DNA of 29,602 bases from Geobacter sp. (GTDB lineage: Bacteria > Desulfobacterota > Desulfuromonadia > Geobacterales > Geobacteraceae): the NCBI GenBank assembly GCA_003490025.1, contig DNJC01000139.1, positions 1 to 29,602 of the forward strand. Direction: 5' to 3'. Below are positions 1-9,100 of this stretch, one piece after another. Under the pieces are notes generated by a model. That model was not told the origin of the DNA. It made no database searches and worked only from the letters and a program-made list of their open reading frames with translations. Made by a program: the position numbers and the translations under genes. Positions within the stretch are counted from its first letter, which is position 1. Each line of letters starts with the position of its first letter.

Positions 1-18
1 CAGGAATGCCGCTCCTAC
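1..18 (-). repeat. Truncated GTAG-type REP hairpin at window edge
   Basis: Read on the minus strand this is GTAGGA followed by GCGGCA-TTCC-TG, cut off by the window edge. The same block is complete at 5509-5530. It is the classic REP layout of a GTAG tetranucleotide followed by a short GC hairpin. It lies just beyond the kup terminator. Confidence 0.6.
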
Positions 19-26
19 AAGAACTC

Positions 27-60
27 AAAAGGCCGCATCCCTGTTTCGGGTGCGGCCTTT
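27..60 (-). terminator. Intrinsic terminator of kup (possibly bidirectional)
   Basis: The 10-bp arms AAAGGCCGCA and TGCGGCCTTT pair around a loop that has an extra CCC/GGG pairing and one bulged T. On the minus strand the stem is followed by TTTT (positions 27-30), about 45 bases past the kup stop codon. On the plus strand it ends in TTT, so it could also work for a gene entering from the left. Confidence 0.8.
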
Positions 61-105
61 GCTTGTTTGACGCCTTTATGGATGTACCTGGGCCTTCTTC
101 CGTTT

Positions 106-1923
106 TTACATCTCCACCCGTGTTACGACCCCCTGCAGCTTGGTCGCGGGGAGCTTGTTGAACTGCACGAAGTTCGGGCTCTGCTTCTTGATGGTGCTGA
201 ATATCTTCCAGATCGGGTTGCCGGTCGTTATGTCCTCGACCCCGTAGAAGATGACCTTCTCGTTGATGCCGTTTTTCTTCAAGAGCGATTCGATGTCGAT
301 GACCTCCATGTACCCGGCGAAGATCTCGAAGGAATCGAGCCCTTGGCTGCGCCCCTCGGTCAGCTTGTAGGAGACGCCGAAAGGCACGTCGGTCCTGATG
401 ATGGAGATGAAGACGTTTCGCTCGTAGATGATGTTGCTCCGGATGATGCAGTGCACCACGTAGGGCGGAACCACGTTCCACTCCCGGGTGAAAAACAGGC
501 CGGTCCCGGGTATGTTGTGCCCCTTGTGGTAGATCTGGTCGTAGGAGATGAGGAAGGTGTCGATGTCGAGCGGCTTCAGGGCCCTGTATAGGGCGCGCTG
601 CCCCCTGGTCCAGATGAGAATCACGCAGAAAGGGATGGACGCCAGAATGATGGACCAGTAACCACCGTGCGGAATCTTGTTCAGGCAAGCCGCGAAGAAG
701 ACGAAGTCGACTATGGTCACCAGGACCGCAAACGGGACCTTCCATCTTTTCGTGGTCCGGTTGTAGATCATGATCATCATGATGCCGGATATGGTCATGG
801 TGCCGGTGACGGCGAGGCCGTAGGCGGCTGCCAGGTTTTCGGACTTGCGGAAGATCAGCATGATGAAGATGACAGCCGCAAGCAGCATCCAGTTGACGGA
901 ACCTATGTAAATCTGGGATTTAAGCTGACTTGAGGTGTAGTCGACCTTCAAAAGGGGCATGATCCGGGTGGTGATCCCTTGGTAGATGACCGAGAACACC
1001 CCGCTGATCATGGCTTGGGAGGCGATGATGGTCGCCATTATGGTCAGGATGAGAAAGGGGATGTACAGGGCGGGGGCTTCCGACAGGATCATGCCGAAAA
1101 GCAGGTTCTTTTCGGTGCCGTGGCTAAGCACATAGGCGCCCTGGCCGAAGTAGTTGATGATCAGCGCGACGAAGGCGAAGTACCAGGCGCGGATGATCGG
1201 TTTTTTCCCCAGGTGCCCCATGTCGGCATAGAGCGCCTCTCCGCCGGTCGCACACAGGATCACTTCGGAAAGGACGAAGAAGGCCGAGAAACCGTTGTCT
1301 ACGAAGAACTTGGCCGCGTAGTAGGGGCTGACCGCCTTGATCAATTCAGGGTGGTTTGCGATGGAAACCACCCCCGAGACCGTCAGAGCTATGAACCAGA
1401 CCACCATGATAGGGCCGAATGCGCCGGCCACCTTGTCCGTCCCTTGGAACTGGAAGACGAACAGCACGATGGCGATGAAAGCGGCGAACGTTATCAGGGT
1501 TCCCTGCTGCAGGTCCTGAAGGCCGGGAATGAGAACCATACCCTCCACGGCGGAAAGGATGCTGATTGCCGGAGTGATGACGCCATCGCCCAGAAGCAGC
1601 GAGACCCCCAGAAACGAGAGGAAGCCTATGAAGGCGATGCTGCGGCCCGGCTTCAGCAGCCGGACCAGGATCTCCTTGAGGACGATGGTCCCCCCCTCGC
1701 CCTTGCGGCCGAGGTTCATGGCGAGCCAGGAATACTCGGCGGTCACCAGTATGGTCATGGTCCAGAAAACCAGCGAGAGTATCCCGAGCACGTTGTCCAA
1801 AGTCGGTTTGGTGAGGGCGAAGATGACGGTCAGGGTGTATATGGGGCTGGTGCCGATGTCTCCGAAGACGAGTCCCATCGACTTGACGATCCCGCCCCAG
1901 AATGATTGTTCATGTTTTTGCAT
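106..1923 (-). CDS. kup: KUP-family potassium uptake transporter
   Basis: This is a 605-residue polytopic inner-membrane protein of the KUP/HAK/KT family, which imports K+ probably with H+ (family knowledge). The N-terminal signature GDIGTSPIYT lies at residues 21-30. About 12 hydrophobic segments follow, then a cytosolic C-terminal domain that starts around the WTRGQR segment. The length is close to the roughly 620 residues usual for the family. The reading frame stays open 32 codons further upstream. I place the start at 1923 because GAGAGGA sits 10 nt before that ATG, the upstream extension is charged and atypical, and a promoter-like -10 lies at 1955-1960. The gene is divergent from ileS and ends before the terminator at 27-60. 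I see no frameshift or missing segment. Confidence 0.95.
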   Translation of the reverse strand: MQKHEQSFWGGIVKSMGLVFGDIGTSPIYTLTVIFALTKPTLDNVLGILSLVFWTMTILVTAEYSWLAMNLGRKGEGGTIVLKEILVRLLKPGRSIAFIGFLSFLGVSLLLGDGVITPAISILSAVEGMVLIPGLQDLQQGTLITFAAFIAIVLFVFQFQGTDKVAGAFGPIMVVWFIALTVSGVVSIANHPELIKAVSPYYAAKFFVDNGFSAFFVLSEVILCATGGEALYADMGHLGKKPIIRAWYFAFVALIINYFGQGAYVLSHGTEKNLLFGMILSEAPALYIPFLILTIMATIIASQAMISGVFSVIYQGITTRIMPLLKVDYTSSQLKSQIYIGSVNWMLLAAVIFIMLIFRKSENLAAAYGLAVTGTMTISGIMMIMIYNRTTKRWKVPFAVLVTIVDFVFFAACLNKIPHGGYWSIILASIPFCVILIWTRGQRALYRALKPLDIDTFLISYDQIYHKGHNIPGTGLFFTREWNVVPPYVVHCIIRSNIIYERNVFISIIRTDVPFGVSYKLTEGRSQGLDSFEIFAGYMEVIDIESLLKKNGINEKVIFYGVEDITTGNPIWKIFSTIKKQSPNFVQFNKLPATKLQGVVTRVEM

Positions 1924-1954
1924 GGTTTCACGGTCCTCTCTAATTAGCAGCGCT

Positions 1955-1983
1955 CTTATATCACCAGATCCCCGGCAATACAA
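1955..1983 (-). promoter_or_regulatory. Candidate sigma-70 promoter for kup
   Basis: On the minus strand TTGTAT (1978-1983) and TATAAG (1955-1960) are separated by 17 nt, about 30 nt upstream of the chosen kup start. This supports the short start at 1923, because the longer reading frame would begin upstream of this promoter. Prediction only. Confidence 0.5.
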
Positions 1984-2002
1984 GTTAAATCCCCGTTTCC
2001 GC

Positions 2003-2031
2003 TTGACATTACGCGGCATTACTTGTAGTTT
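2003..2031 (+). promoter_or_regulatory. Candidate sigma-70 promoter for ileS-lspA
   Basis: A perfect -35 TTGACA (2003-2008) lies 17 nt before TAGTTT (2026-2031), a weak -10. Transcription would start about 40 nt before the ileS ATG. That leaves no room for a T-box or other long leader. It is back to back with the kup promoter candidate. Confidence 0.5.
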
Positions 2032-2077
2032 AAGTCGTTTCTCTCATGGCTTAATCGACAGCACGGAGGCCGTTTAC

Positions 2078-4852
2078 ATGGACTACAAGGACACACTGAA
2101 CCTGCCCGTTACCAACTTTCCCATGAAGGGGAATCTTCCCCAGCGCGAGCCCGAGATGCTCAAGCAGTGGGAGCAGGTCGCCATATACAAGCAGATCGAA
2201 GAGGCGGGGAAGCAGAGGCCGCGCTATGTCCTCCACGACGGTCCCCCGTACGCCAACGGACACATCCACATCGGGCACGCCCTGAACAAGATACTGAAGG
2301 ACATCGTCCTGAAGAGTAAGAGGATGGACGGCTTCACCGCTCCCTATATCCCGGGGTGGGATTGCCACGGCCTCCCGATCGAGCTGCAGGTGGAGAAGAA
2401 CCTCGGCTCCAAGAAGCACGAGATCTCCAAGCTGGAGATGCGCAAGCTCTGCCGCGAGTACGCGCACAAGTTCGTCGCCATCCAGCGCGCCGAGTTCGAG
2501 CGCCTCGGGATCTTCGGCGAGTGGGACACCCCGTACCTGACGCTGCACGCGAGCTACGAGGGGGCCATCGCCCGCGAACTGGCCCGCTTCGCCGAGAACG
2601 GCGGCCTCTACAAGGGGAAGAAGCCGGTGCACTGGTGCTCCTCCTGCGGCACGGCGCTCGCCGAGGCCGAGGTCGAGTACGCCGACCACAAGTCCCCCTC
2701 CGTCTTCGTCAAGTTCGCGCTGAAAGAGGACTTGGGCTCCCTGGTCCCGGAACTCTCCGGCAAGAAGGCGTCGATGGTGATCTGGACCACCACCCCCTGG
2801 ACCCTCCCGGCCAACCTCGCCATCGCCATCCACCCCGAACTCGACTACGTCGGGCTTGAGGTGAACGGCGAAGTCGTCATCGTGGCCGACGGGCTGAAGG
2901 AAAGCTTCCTGAAGGAGATCGGCGCCGAAGGGAACGTGCTGGCGAAGTTCCCGTCCAGGATCCTGGAGAAGCGGCTGGCCCGCCACCCGTTCTACGACCA
3001 GGACTCCGTCATCCTGCTGGGCGAGCACGTGACGCTCGAGGCGGGCACCGGCTGCGTCCACACCGCCCCCGGCCACGGCCAGGAGGACTACGAACTCGGC
3101 CTGAAGGAAGGGCTCGACATCTACAACCCGGTCGACAACCGCGGCCGCTTCTACGAGAACATCGAGTTCTTCGGCGGGCAGTTCGTCTTCGACGCCAACA
3201 AGAACGTGATCGAGAAGCTGATCGAGGTCGGCGCGCTCCTGGGCCACAAGGATATCTCGCACTCCTACCCGCACTGCTGGCGCTGCAAGAAGCCGATCAT
3301 CTTCAGGGCGACCGAGCAGTGGTTCATCTCCATGGAGAGAAACGACCTGCGCGGCAAGGCGCTGCAGGAGATCAACAACGTCAACTGGATCCCCAAGTGG
3401 GGCCGCGAGCGCATCTACGGCATGATCGAGAACCGCCCGGACTGGTGCGTCTCACGTCAGCGTTCCTGGGGCGTTCCCATCGCCGCCTTCTACTGCAAGA
3501 GCTGCGGCGAGGTCCTGGCCGACGGCAAGATCATGCACCACATCGCCGACCTCTTCTCCGAGCACACCTCGGACATCTGGTACGACTGGGACGCCGCCAA
3601 GTTCCTCCCTGAAGGGACCACCTGCCCCTCCTGCGGCAAGGGTGATTTCGACAAGGAAACGGACATCCTCGACGTCTGGTTCGACTCCGGCGTTTCCCAC
3701 GCCGCCGTCCTGGAGCTGCGCGACAACCTCTCCTCCCCCGCCGACATGTACCTCGAGGGTAGCGACCAGCACCGCGGCTGGTTTCACTCGTCGCTGCTGG
3801 CGAGCGTCGGCACCCGCGGCCGCGCCCCGTACAAGAACGTGCTGACCCACGGCTTCGTCATGGACGGCGCCGGCAGGAAGATGAGCAAGTCGGTCGGCAA
3901 CGTGGTCGCCCCCGAGGACGTCATCAAGAAGTTCGGCGCGGACGTGCTGAGGCTCTGGGTGGCGGCGCAGGACTACCGCGAAGACCTCCGCATCTCCCAG
4001 GAAATCCTGACCCGTCTCTCCGAGAGCTACCGTCGCATCAGGAACACCTGCCGCTACATCCTCGGGAACATCAGCGACTTCAACCCCGATACCGACCAGG
4101 TGGCCTACGCCGACATGCCAGAACTCGACCGCTGGGCCATGCACCAGCTGGAGCTTTTGAAGGAGAAGGTGCTGGCGTCCTACAACGACGCCGAGTTCCA
4201 CATCCTCTACCACGCGGTGAACGGCTTTTGCACCGTCGAGATGAGCGCCTTCTACCTCGACATCCTGAAGGACAGGGTCTACACCAGCAAGAGCAGCTCC
4301 GTCGCCAGGAGAAGCGGGCAGACCGTTATGTACAAGATCCTCGACTCCCTGGTGCGCATGGTCGCGCCGGTCCTCTCCTTCACCGCCGAGGAGGTGTGGG
4401 CCGAGATGCCGGGTAAGCGCGAGTCGAGCGTGCACATGGCGCTCTTCCCGGCGCTCACCCCGGAGGTCAAGGACCAAGCTCTGGAAGAGCGCTGGGACAA
4501 GATCATCAAGATCCGTTCCGACGTCTCCAAGGCGCTCGAGCTCGCCCGCGTTAAGAAGGTGATCGGCCACTCCCTGGACGCGGCGGTCGCCATCAAGGCA
4601 ACCGGCGAGACCGAGGCGCTGCTGAAGGATTTCGAAGCGGAACTGGCGCAGATCTTCATCGTCTCCAAGGCGGGCCTGGTCGGGGAGCTTTCCGGCGAGG
4701 TGTACCGTGCCGAAGTCATCGAGGGGCTGGAGATAGCCGTCAGCGCCGCGCCCGGCGAGAAGTGCGAGCGCTGCTGGTGCTACGACGAGCAGATCGGGCA
4801 GGACTCCGAGCACCCGACCCTCTGCCCTAAGTGCTTGACGGCGGTGAAGTAG
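2078..4852 (+). CDS. ileS: Isoleucyl-tRNA synthetase
   Basis: A 924-residue class I aminoacyl-tRNA synthetase that charges tRNA-Ile with isoleucine in the cytosol. The HIGH motif is at residues 64-67 and KMSKS at 601-605. Between them lies the long CP1 editing domain that hydrolyses Val-tRNA-Ile. The C-terminus carries a zinc-finger cysteine set, C896, C899, C916 and C919, typical of the bacterial-type enzyme. The start at 2078 has GGAGG at 2065-2069, 8 nt upstream. The frame is open for several hundred more bases upstream, but that part is antisense to kup. The gene ends 12 nt before lspA, an ileS-lspA pairing that is common in bacteria. Confidence 0.98.
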   Translation: MDYKDTLNLPVTNFPMKGNLPQREPEMLKQWEQVAIYKQIEEAGKQRPRYVLHDGPPYANGHIHIGHALNKILKDIVLKSKRMDGFTAPYIPGWDCHGLPIELQVEKNLGSKKHEISKLEMRKLCREYAHKFVAIQRAEFERLGIFGEWDTPYLTLHASYEGAIARELARFAENGGLYKGKKPVHWCSSCGTALAEAEVEYADHKSPSVFVKFALKEDLGSLVPELSGKKASMVIWTTTPWTLPANLAIAIHPELDYVGLEVNGEVVIVADGLKESFLKEIGAEGNVLAKFPSRILEKRLARHPFYDQDSVILLGEHVTLEAGTGCVHTAPGHGQEDYELGLKEGLDIYNPVDNRGRFYENIEFFGGQFVFDANKNVIEKLIEVGALLGHKDISHSYPHCWRCKKPIIFRATEQWFISMERNDLRGKALQEINNVNWIPKWGRERIYGMIENRPDWCVSRQRSWGVPIAAFYCKSCGEVLADGKIMHHIADLFSEHTSDIWYDWDAAKFLPEGTTCPSCGKGDFDKETDILDVWFDSGVSHAAVLELRDNLSSPADMYLEGSDQHRGWFHSSLLASVGTRGRAPYKNVLTHGFVMDGAGRKMSKSVGNVVAPEDVIKKFGADVLRLWVAAQDYREDLRISQEILTRLSESYRRIRNTCRYILGNISDFNPDTDQVAYADMPELDRWAMHQLELLKEKVLASYNDAEFHILYHAVNGFCTVEMSAFYLDILKDRVYTSKSSSVARRSGQTVMYKILDSLVRMVAPVLSFTAEEVWAEMPGKRESSVHMALFPALTPEVKDQALEERWDKIIKIRSDVSKALELARVKKVIGHSLDAAVAIKATGETEALLKDFEAELAQIFIVSKAGLVGELSGEVYRAEVIEGLEIAVSAAPGEKCERCWCYDEQIGQDSEHPTLCPKCLTAVK

Positions 4853-4864
4853 TATGGGAACTCT

Positions 4865-5371
4865 ATGAAACTGAGATACATCATACTCGTGACGGTTACG
4901 GCGCTGGTGCTGGTCCTGGACCAGCTGACCAAGGTCTACGTCGACAAGTCGATGGCGCTGCACAGCTCCATCACCGTCATCGAAGGGTTCTTCAATATCA
5001 CCTACCTCCGGAACAAGGGGGCGGCGTTCGGGATCCTCGCCGATTCCGTCTACCGGCTTCCCTTCTTCCTGCTGGTCTCCTCGGTAGCGGTGCTGGTCAT
5101 CCTGGTGGTGATCAAGCGCCTGCGCGAGGACCAGAAGCTTTCGGCGGTCTCTTTGTCCCTCATCCTCTCCGGGGCGCTGGGTAATCTCATCGACCGCGTC
5201 AGGCTGGGCGAGGTGATCGACTTCCTCGATGTCCACTGGCAGGGGCACCACTGGCCCGCCTTCAACATCGCCGACTCCGCCATCTGCGTCGGCGTCTTCC
5301 TGCTTGCCGTGGAGATGCTCATGGAGGAGCGGCGGGAGAGGAAAAACACGCCTCCCAGCGTTGTCTTGTAA
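4865..5371 (+). CDS. lspA: Lipoprotein signal peptidase (signal peptidase II)
   Basis: A 168-residue inner-membrane aspartyl protease that removes the signal peptide from prolipoproteins after lipidation of the lipobox cysteine. Four hydrophobic segments are visible. The conserved blocks are NKGAAFG (50-56), GNLIDR (106-111), VIDF with D119, and FNIADSAI with D137; D119 and D137 are the expected catalytic pair. The ATG lies 12 nt after the ileS stop with only a weak GGTGA upstream, so translation is probably coupled to ileS. A local substrate candidate is the lipoprotein at 14054-14821. A strong terminator follows 30 nt downstream. Confidence 0.97.
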   Translation: MKLRYIILVTVTALVLVLDQLTKVYVDKSMALHSSITVIEGFFNITYLRNKGAAFGILADSVYRLPFFLLVSSVAVLVILVVIKRLREDQKLSAVSLSLILSGALGNLIDRVRLGEVIDFLDVHWQGHHWPAFNIADSAICVGVFLLAVEMLMEERRERKNTPPSVVL

Positions 5372-5399
5372 ACTCAATTTCTTCCTGATTAATAAATAG

Positions 5400-5438
5400 A
5401 GAAGGGGCGAATGATCAGATCATTCGCCCCTTCTTTTT
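5400..5438 (+). terminator. Intrinsic terminator of ileS-lspA
   Basis: A perfect 15-bp stem, GAAGGGGCGAATGAT paired with its complement around the triloop CAG, is followed at once by TTTTT. It lies about 30 nt past the lspA stop and separates this operon from the convergent thioesterase gene. Confidence 0.93.
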
Positions 5439-5457
5439 CGTTCTGTCGGCATCTGGT

Positions 5458-5502
5458 CCCCTCGCCCTCCGGGAGAGGGTGGCCGAAGGCCGGGTGAGGG
5501 CG
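5458..5502. repeat. GC-rich palindromic repeat, single half (copy A)
   Basis: The 45 nt are identical to 13517-13561. The block has a first hairpin, CCCTCG-CCC-TCC-GGG-AGAGGG with an internal G.A mismatch. A second hairpin, GGCC-GAA-GGCC (5481-5491), follows, then GGGTGAGGG. Other copies in the window usually occur as head-to-head pairs; this one has a single half and is followed directly by the REP at 5509-5530. Confidence 0.85.
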
Positions 5503-5508
5503 CCGGTC

Positions 5509-5530
5509 GCGGCAGGAATGCCGCTCCTAC
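5509..5530 (-). repeat. GTAG-type REP hairpin
   Basis: On the minus strand the order is GTAGGA, then GCGGCA-TTCC-TGCCGC, a perfect 6-bp stem with a 4-nt loop. GTAG followed by a hairpin is the known signature of REPs recognised by RAYT (REP-associated Y1 transposase) proteins. A truncated copy lies at 1-18, and a looser one at 13659-13676. Confidence 0.7.
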
Positions 5531-5558
5531 AGCTCTCACCGCCAGCGGCATCGCCGTG

Positions 5559-5963
5559 TCAACCCTGGTCCTGCTCCATCAGCGAGTGGAAAAGCTCCCG
5601 GATCTCGATCGGGAGGCGCTTTGCCCGCATCTCCGGACTCACGCAGACGAGCGTCACCTTTGCCTCCACCAGGAGCTTGCCGTCTTCCTTCCTGATCACC
5701 TGCTGCGCCGCCGTGAAGGAGCTGTTCTTCAGGGCCACGATCTGCGTCTGCACCTCCAGGAGGTCGTCCAGCCGCGCCGGCGCCTTGAAGTTCGCCTCTA
5801 TGGCCACCACGGGGAAGATGATCCCCATGTCGTGCATCTCACGCACCGAAAGCCCGTGTCCCCGCAGGAACTCGGTCCTCGCCCGCTCCATGTAGCTGAT
5901 GTAATTGGCGTGGTACACCACCCCGCCCGCATCGGTGTCTTCGTAATAGATCCGTACGTCCAC
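5559..5963 (-). CDS. YbgC/FadM-family acyl-CoA thioesterase
   Basis: A 134-residue hot-dog-fold thioesterase of the YbgC / 4-hydroxybenzoyl-CoA thioesterase family; it is expected to hydrolyse acyl-CoA or acyl-ACP in the cytosol. The hallmark N-terminal block YEDTDAGGVVYHANY spans residues 7-21, with D11 and H18 in the positions of the catalytic Asp and His. The length is normal. The start is GTG at 5963, with AGGAGG only 4 nt upstream. The Tol-Pal genes that usually accompany ybgC are not in the window, so a role in envelope lipid metabolism cannot be read from context. The gene is convergent with lspA and separated from glnE by a palindromic repeat, so it may be its own unit. Confidence 0.93.
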   Translation of the reverse strand: MDVRIYYEDTDAGGVVYHANYISYMERARTEFLRGHGLSVREMHDMGIIFPVVAIEANFKAPARLDDLLEVQTQIVALKNSSFTAAQQVIRKEDGKLLVEAKVTLVCVSPEMRAKRLPIEIRELFHSLMEQDQG

Positions 5964-6028
5964 AAAACCTCCTGCATCTAACGACCTGAATAATCACCGC
6001 ATGTTATAAGGATGGATTTCGCTGTGCG

Positions 6029-6120
6029 CTCCTCCCCCCGGAGGGGGGAGGCTGGGAGGGGGGAAGGGTTTCGAGAGCCGCAAGCGCCCCCTCCCTAACC
6101 CTCCCCCTCCGGGGGAGGGG
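6029..6120. repeat. Divergent GC-rich inverted repeat (element B)
   Basis: Two pyrimidine/purine hairpins face each other. The left one is CTCCCCCC-GGAGGGGGGAG type and the right one CCCTCCCCCTCC-GGGGGAGGGG type, separated by about 17 nt that include GAGAGCCGCAAGC. The layout matches the other palindromic pairs in the window, but the stem lacks the G.A mismatch and the GTGAGGG tail, so it is a related variant or a second family. It lies just after the glnE stop and may help end or protect that transcript. Confidence 0.75.
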
Positions 6121-6163
6121 ACGAAAGTCTAGTCCTCACTCTCTTGGGAAGCAGCGGCACAAG

Positions 6164-9100
6164 TTAAGTAGATTCAGGGGTGGCCGCCTCTCCGCCCAGT
6201 ATCCTCCCGTACACCTCCCTGACCGCCTCGGTGACCCGCTCGTAATCGGCCATGAGCGCCTGGCCGGGGTTCTTCAGCAACGGGTCGTAGCCGAGCCTGC
6301 GGGCCAGCTTGTTCAGGTACTGGAGGGGGCCGCCCAGGTCGTTCATGGAGTAGTCATTGATGATGCGCAGCCGGTTCTCCAGCCGTCGCAGGAACCGGTA
6401 CCCCTCAGCGAGCGCCTGGTAATCGGGCTCGGGGATGATCGCGTTCAGCCGCATCGCCTCCAGCGCCTCGAGCGTGTTGCAGCTGCGGAGTTCCCGGTGA
6501 GAACAGCCGTGCTTCAATTGCAGGAACTGGACGATGAACTCGACGTCGACCATGCCGCCGCGGCCGGTCTTGATGTTGTAGCTGCCGGACGACTCCTTGG
6601 CGAGTTCGTTCTCCATCCTCATGCGCAGCCGGTGGATCTCGCCCCTCACCGTGTCGTCGGCGCCGCTGCCGTAGACGGTCCGCTCGATCACCTGCTCGAT
6701 CGCCTCCTTGAGCCTCGGATCCCCGTAGGTGACCCGGGCCTTGGTCAGCGCCTGGCGCTCCCATATCTGCGCCTCGGTGGCGTGGTAGGCCTGGAAAGAC
6801 TCCAGCGAGGTGACCAGCGGCCCGGCGTTGCCGGAGGGACGGAGCCTGGTGTCGATCTTGTAGGCGTACCCTTCCCGGGTCTGGGTGGTCAGCACCAGGA
6901 TGATCTTCTGCCCCAGCTTTGCGAAGTACTCGCGGTTGGTGAGGCTCTTCTCGCCGTCGGTGAATCCCTGCCCGTCGTAGATGTAGATGACGTCCAGGTC
7001 GGAGTGGTAGTTGAGTTCGAAGCCCCCCAGTTTCCCCATGGCCACCACGGCGAAGGCGGCCTCGTGCCTGGTTCCGTCCTCGTCGACCACCTGCGGGCGT
7101 CCGAAGCGGGCCAGCTCTTCGACGCCCATGCGGCAGGCGGCGGCGAGGCAGACGTCGGCCAGGTCGGTCAACTGACGCGCCACCTCGGGCTGCTTCATCT
7201 TGCCGTAGATGTCGTTCATCCCGATCCGGAGGAACTCCTCGTGGCGGTAGCTGCGCATGGCGTCGAGCTGCTCTTCGAAGCCGTCTGCCTGGCCGAGGAA
7301 GCCGTCCAGCTCCTGCGCCATGGTGGCGCGCTCCTTCTGCAGGTAGGCGTAACCCCGGGAGGTCATGCCGTCCAGAAGCTCGGGGTGCCCGATGAAGATC
7401 TTGGAGAGGAACTCCGACATCCCGAACATCGAGGTGAGGAGCTTCAGGATATCGCGGTTTTCCGCCAGAAGCGCGTAGAAGGAGGAGCGGGTCCTGATAG
7501 AGGAGAGGAACCGCTCCAGGTTGGCGAGGGCCAGGTCCGGGTCGGGGGACGCGAAGACTTCCTGGAGAAAGAGGGGCGCTATTTTTTCCAGCGTGCGCCT
7601 CCCCTGCTCGGTGAGGTTGAGCTTCGCCGGCCCGTCGCGCAGGACCAGCAGGTTCTGGTAGGCGGCGTCCGGTTGCTCGAAGCGCCTCTCTTCCAGCATG
7701 TCCTTGATGAGATCGGCATCGGCGCGCGGGTCGAAGAAGAGGTAGACCTCGGGGAGCACCTCCTCCTTGATCCGCTCGTCACGCGACAGGAACAGGTCGC
7801 CGTAGATGGACGAGACCGCATGCCGGTGCAGTTCGAGGGTCTCCTTGAAGCGGGCGGCGCCGTCCTTGCGGAGGTAGCCGCAGCGCCTGGCCAGCGCGCG
7901 CATCTCGGCGTCCTTGCGCGGGAGGGAATGGGTCTGTCGCTCCTGCACCACCTGGATCCGGTGCTCGACGGTGCGCAGGAACCGGTACGCCTCCGACAGG
8001 GCCATGCAGTCGGCTTCCCTGATGACGCGGGATTCCTTCAGCGTCTCCAGTGCCTTGAGCGAGTTCCTTTCCCTAAGCCTCGGGTTCTTGCCGGCGTACA
8101 CGAGCTGCAGGGCCTGGATGAAGAACTCGATCTCGCGGATGCCGCCGCGGCCGAGCTTGATGTTGACCTCCCCCTCCTGGCTCCTGGCCAGCGAGGCGTC
8201 GATCTTCTTCTTCATCGACATCATGTCCTCGATCAGGTTGTAGTCGAGGTAGCGCCGGTAGATGAAAGGGTCGATCGCCTTGAGGATCGCCTCGCCCAGC
8301 TCGATGGAACCGGCGACGGGGCGGGCCTTCATCATGGCGGCACGCTCCCACGACTGTCCCCACGACTCGTAGTACACCTCGGCGGAGCGCATGGAGGTGG
8401 CCAGGTCGCCGGCCTTTCCGTCGGGTCTCAGCCCCATGTCGACCCTGAAGACGAAGCCGTCCTCGGTGGCCTGGGAAATGGCGCGGCTCACCATCTCGGC
8501 TACCTTCACGAAGAAGGCGTGCAGGGAGACCTTGTTCTTGAGGCCGCCGCGGCCGTCCGGGATGCCGGTCGTCTCGCCCTTGTCCGAGGAGTAGAAGTAG
8601 ATCAGGTCGATGTCCGAGGAGAAGTTCAGTTCCCGTCCCCCCAGCTTCCCCATGCCGAAAATGGTGAACTCCGCCGGGGCCAGGCCGTCCGGGGTCCGCA
8701 TCATGGGGTCGCCATGCTCGGCGGCCAGCTCGCGATGGGCGGTCTCGTAGGCGAGCTGCAGCGTGGCGGCGGCAAGCGCGGAGAGTTCGGCGGTCACTTC
8801 TTCGAGCGGGGAAAGTCCGTTCAGATCCCGTGCGGCGATCCTCAGCATCTCGGTGTACTTGAAGCGGCGCAGGTGCGGGAGCAGGTCGTGGTAGCTGGTC
8901 CCTTCCGGGACGCGGCTTCGCAGCGCGGCGAGCATATCCTCTTCGCTGCGGCTGTGCATGATCTCGCGCTGGATGAAGAGCCTGTCGAGGTACGACGGAT
9001 CGCGGCAGATGATGTTGGTGAGGAAGGGGGAAGAACCGCAGATGTTCATCAGCTGGGTGAGAAGCGCCCGGCGGGAGCTGAGTTCCAGGAGCGTTTCGCG

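Noticed and set aside
1529..2077. Long N-terminal extension of ileS
   Set aside because: It runs antisense through kup and across both promoter candidates. The ATG at 2078 has GGAGG and gives the normal IleS N-terminus.
2032..2077. T-box or other tRNA-sensing leader for ileS
   Set aside because: Fewer than 50 nt lie between the promoter candidate and the ATG, and no T-box motif or terminator stem is present. The alaS leader is likewise too short.
3452..5377. 641-codon minus-strand frame opposite ileS and lspA
   Set aside because: Antisense artefact with no domain signal; both plus-strand genes are complete.
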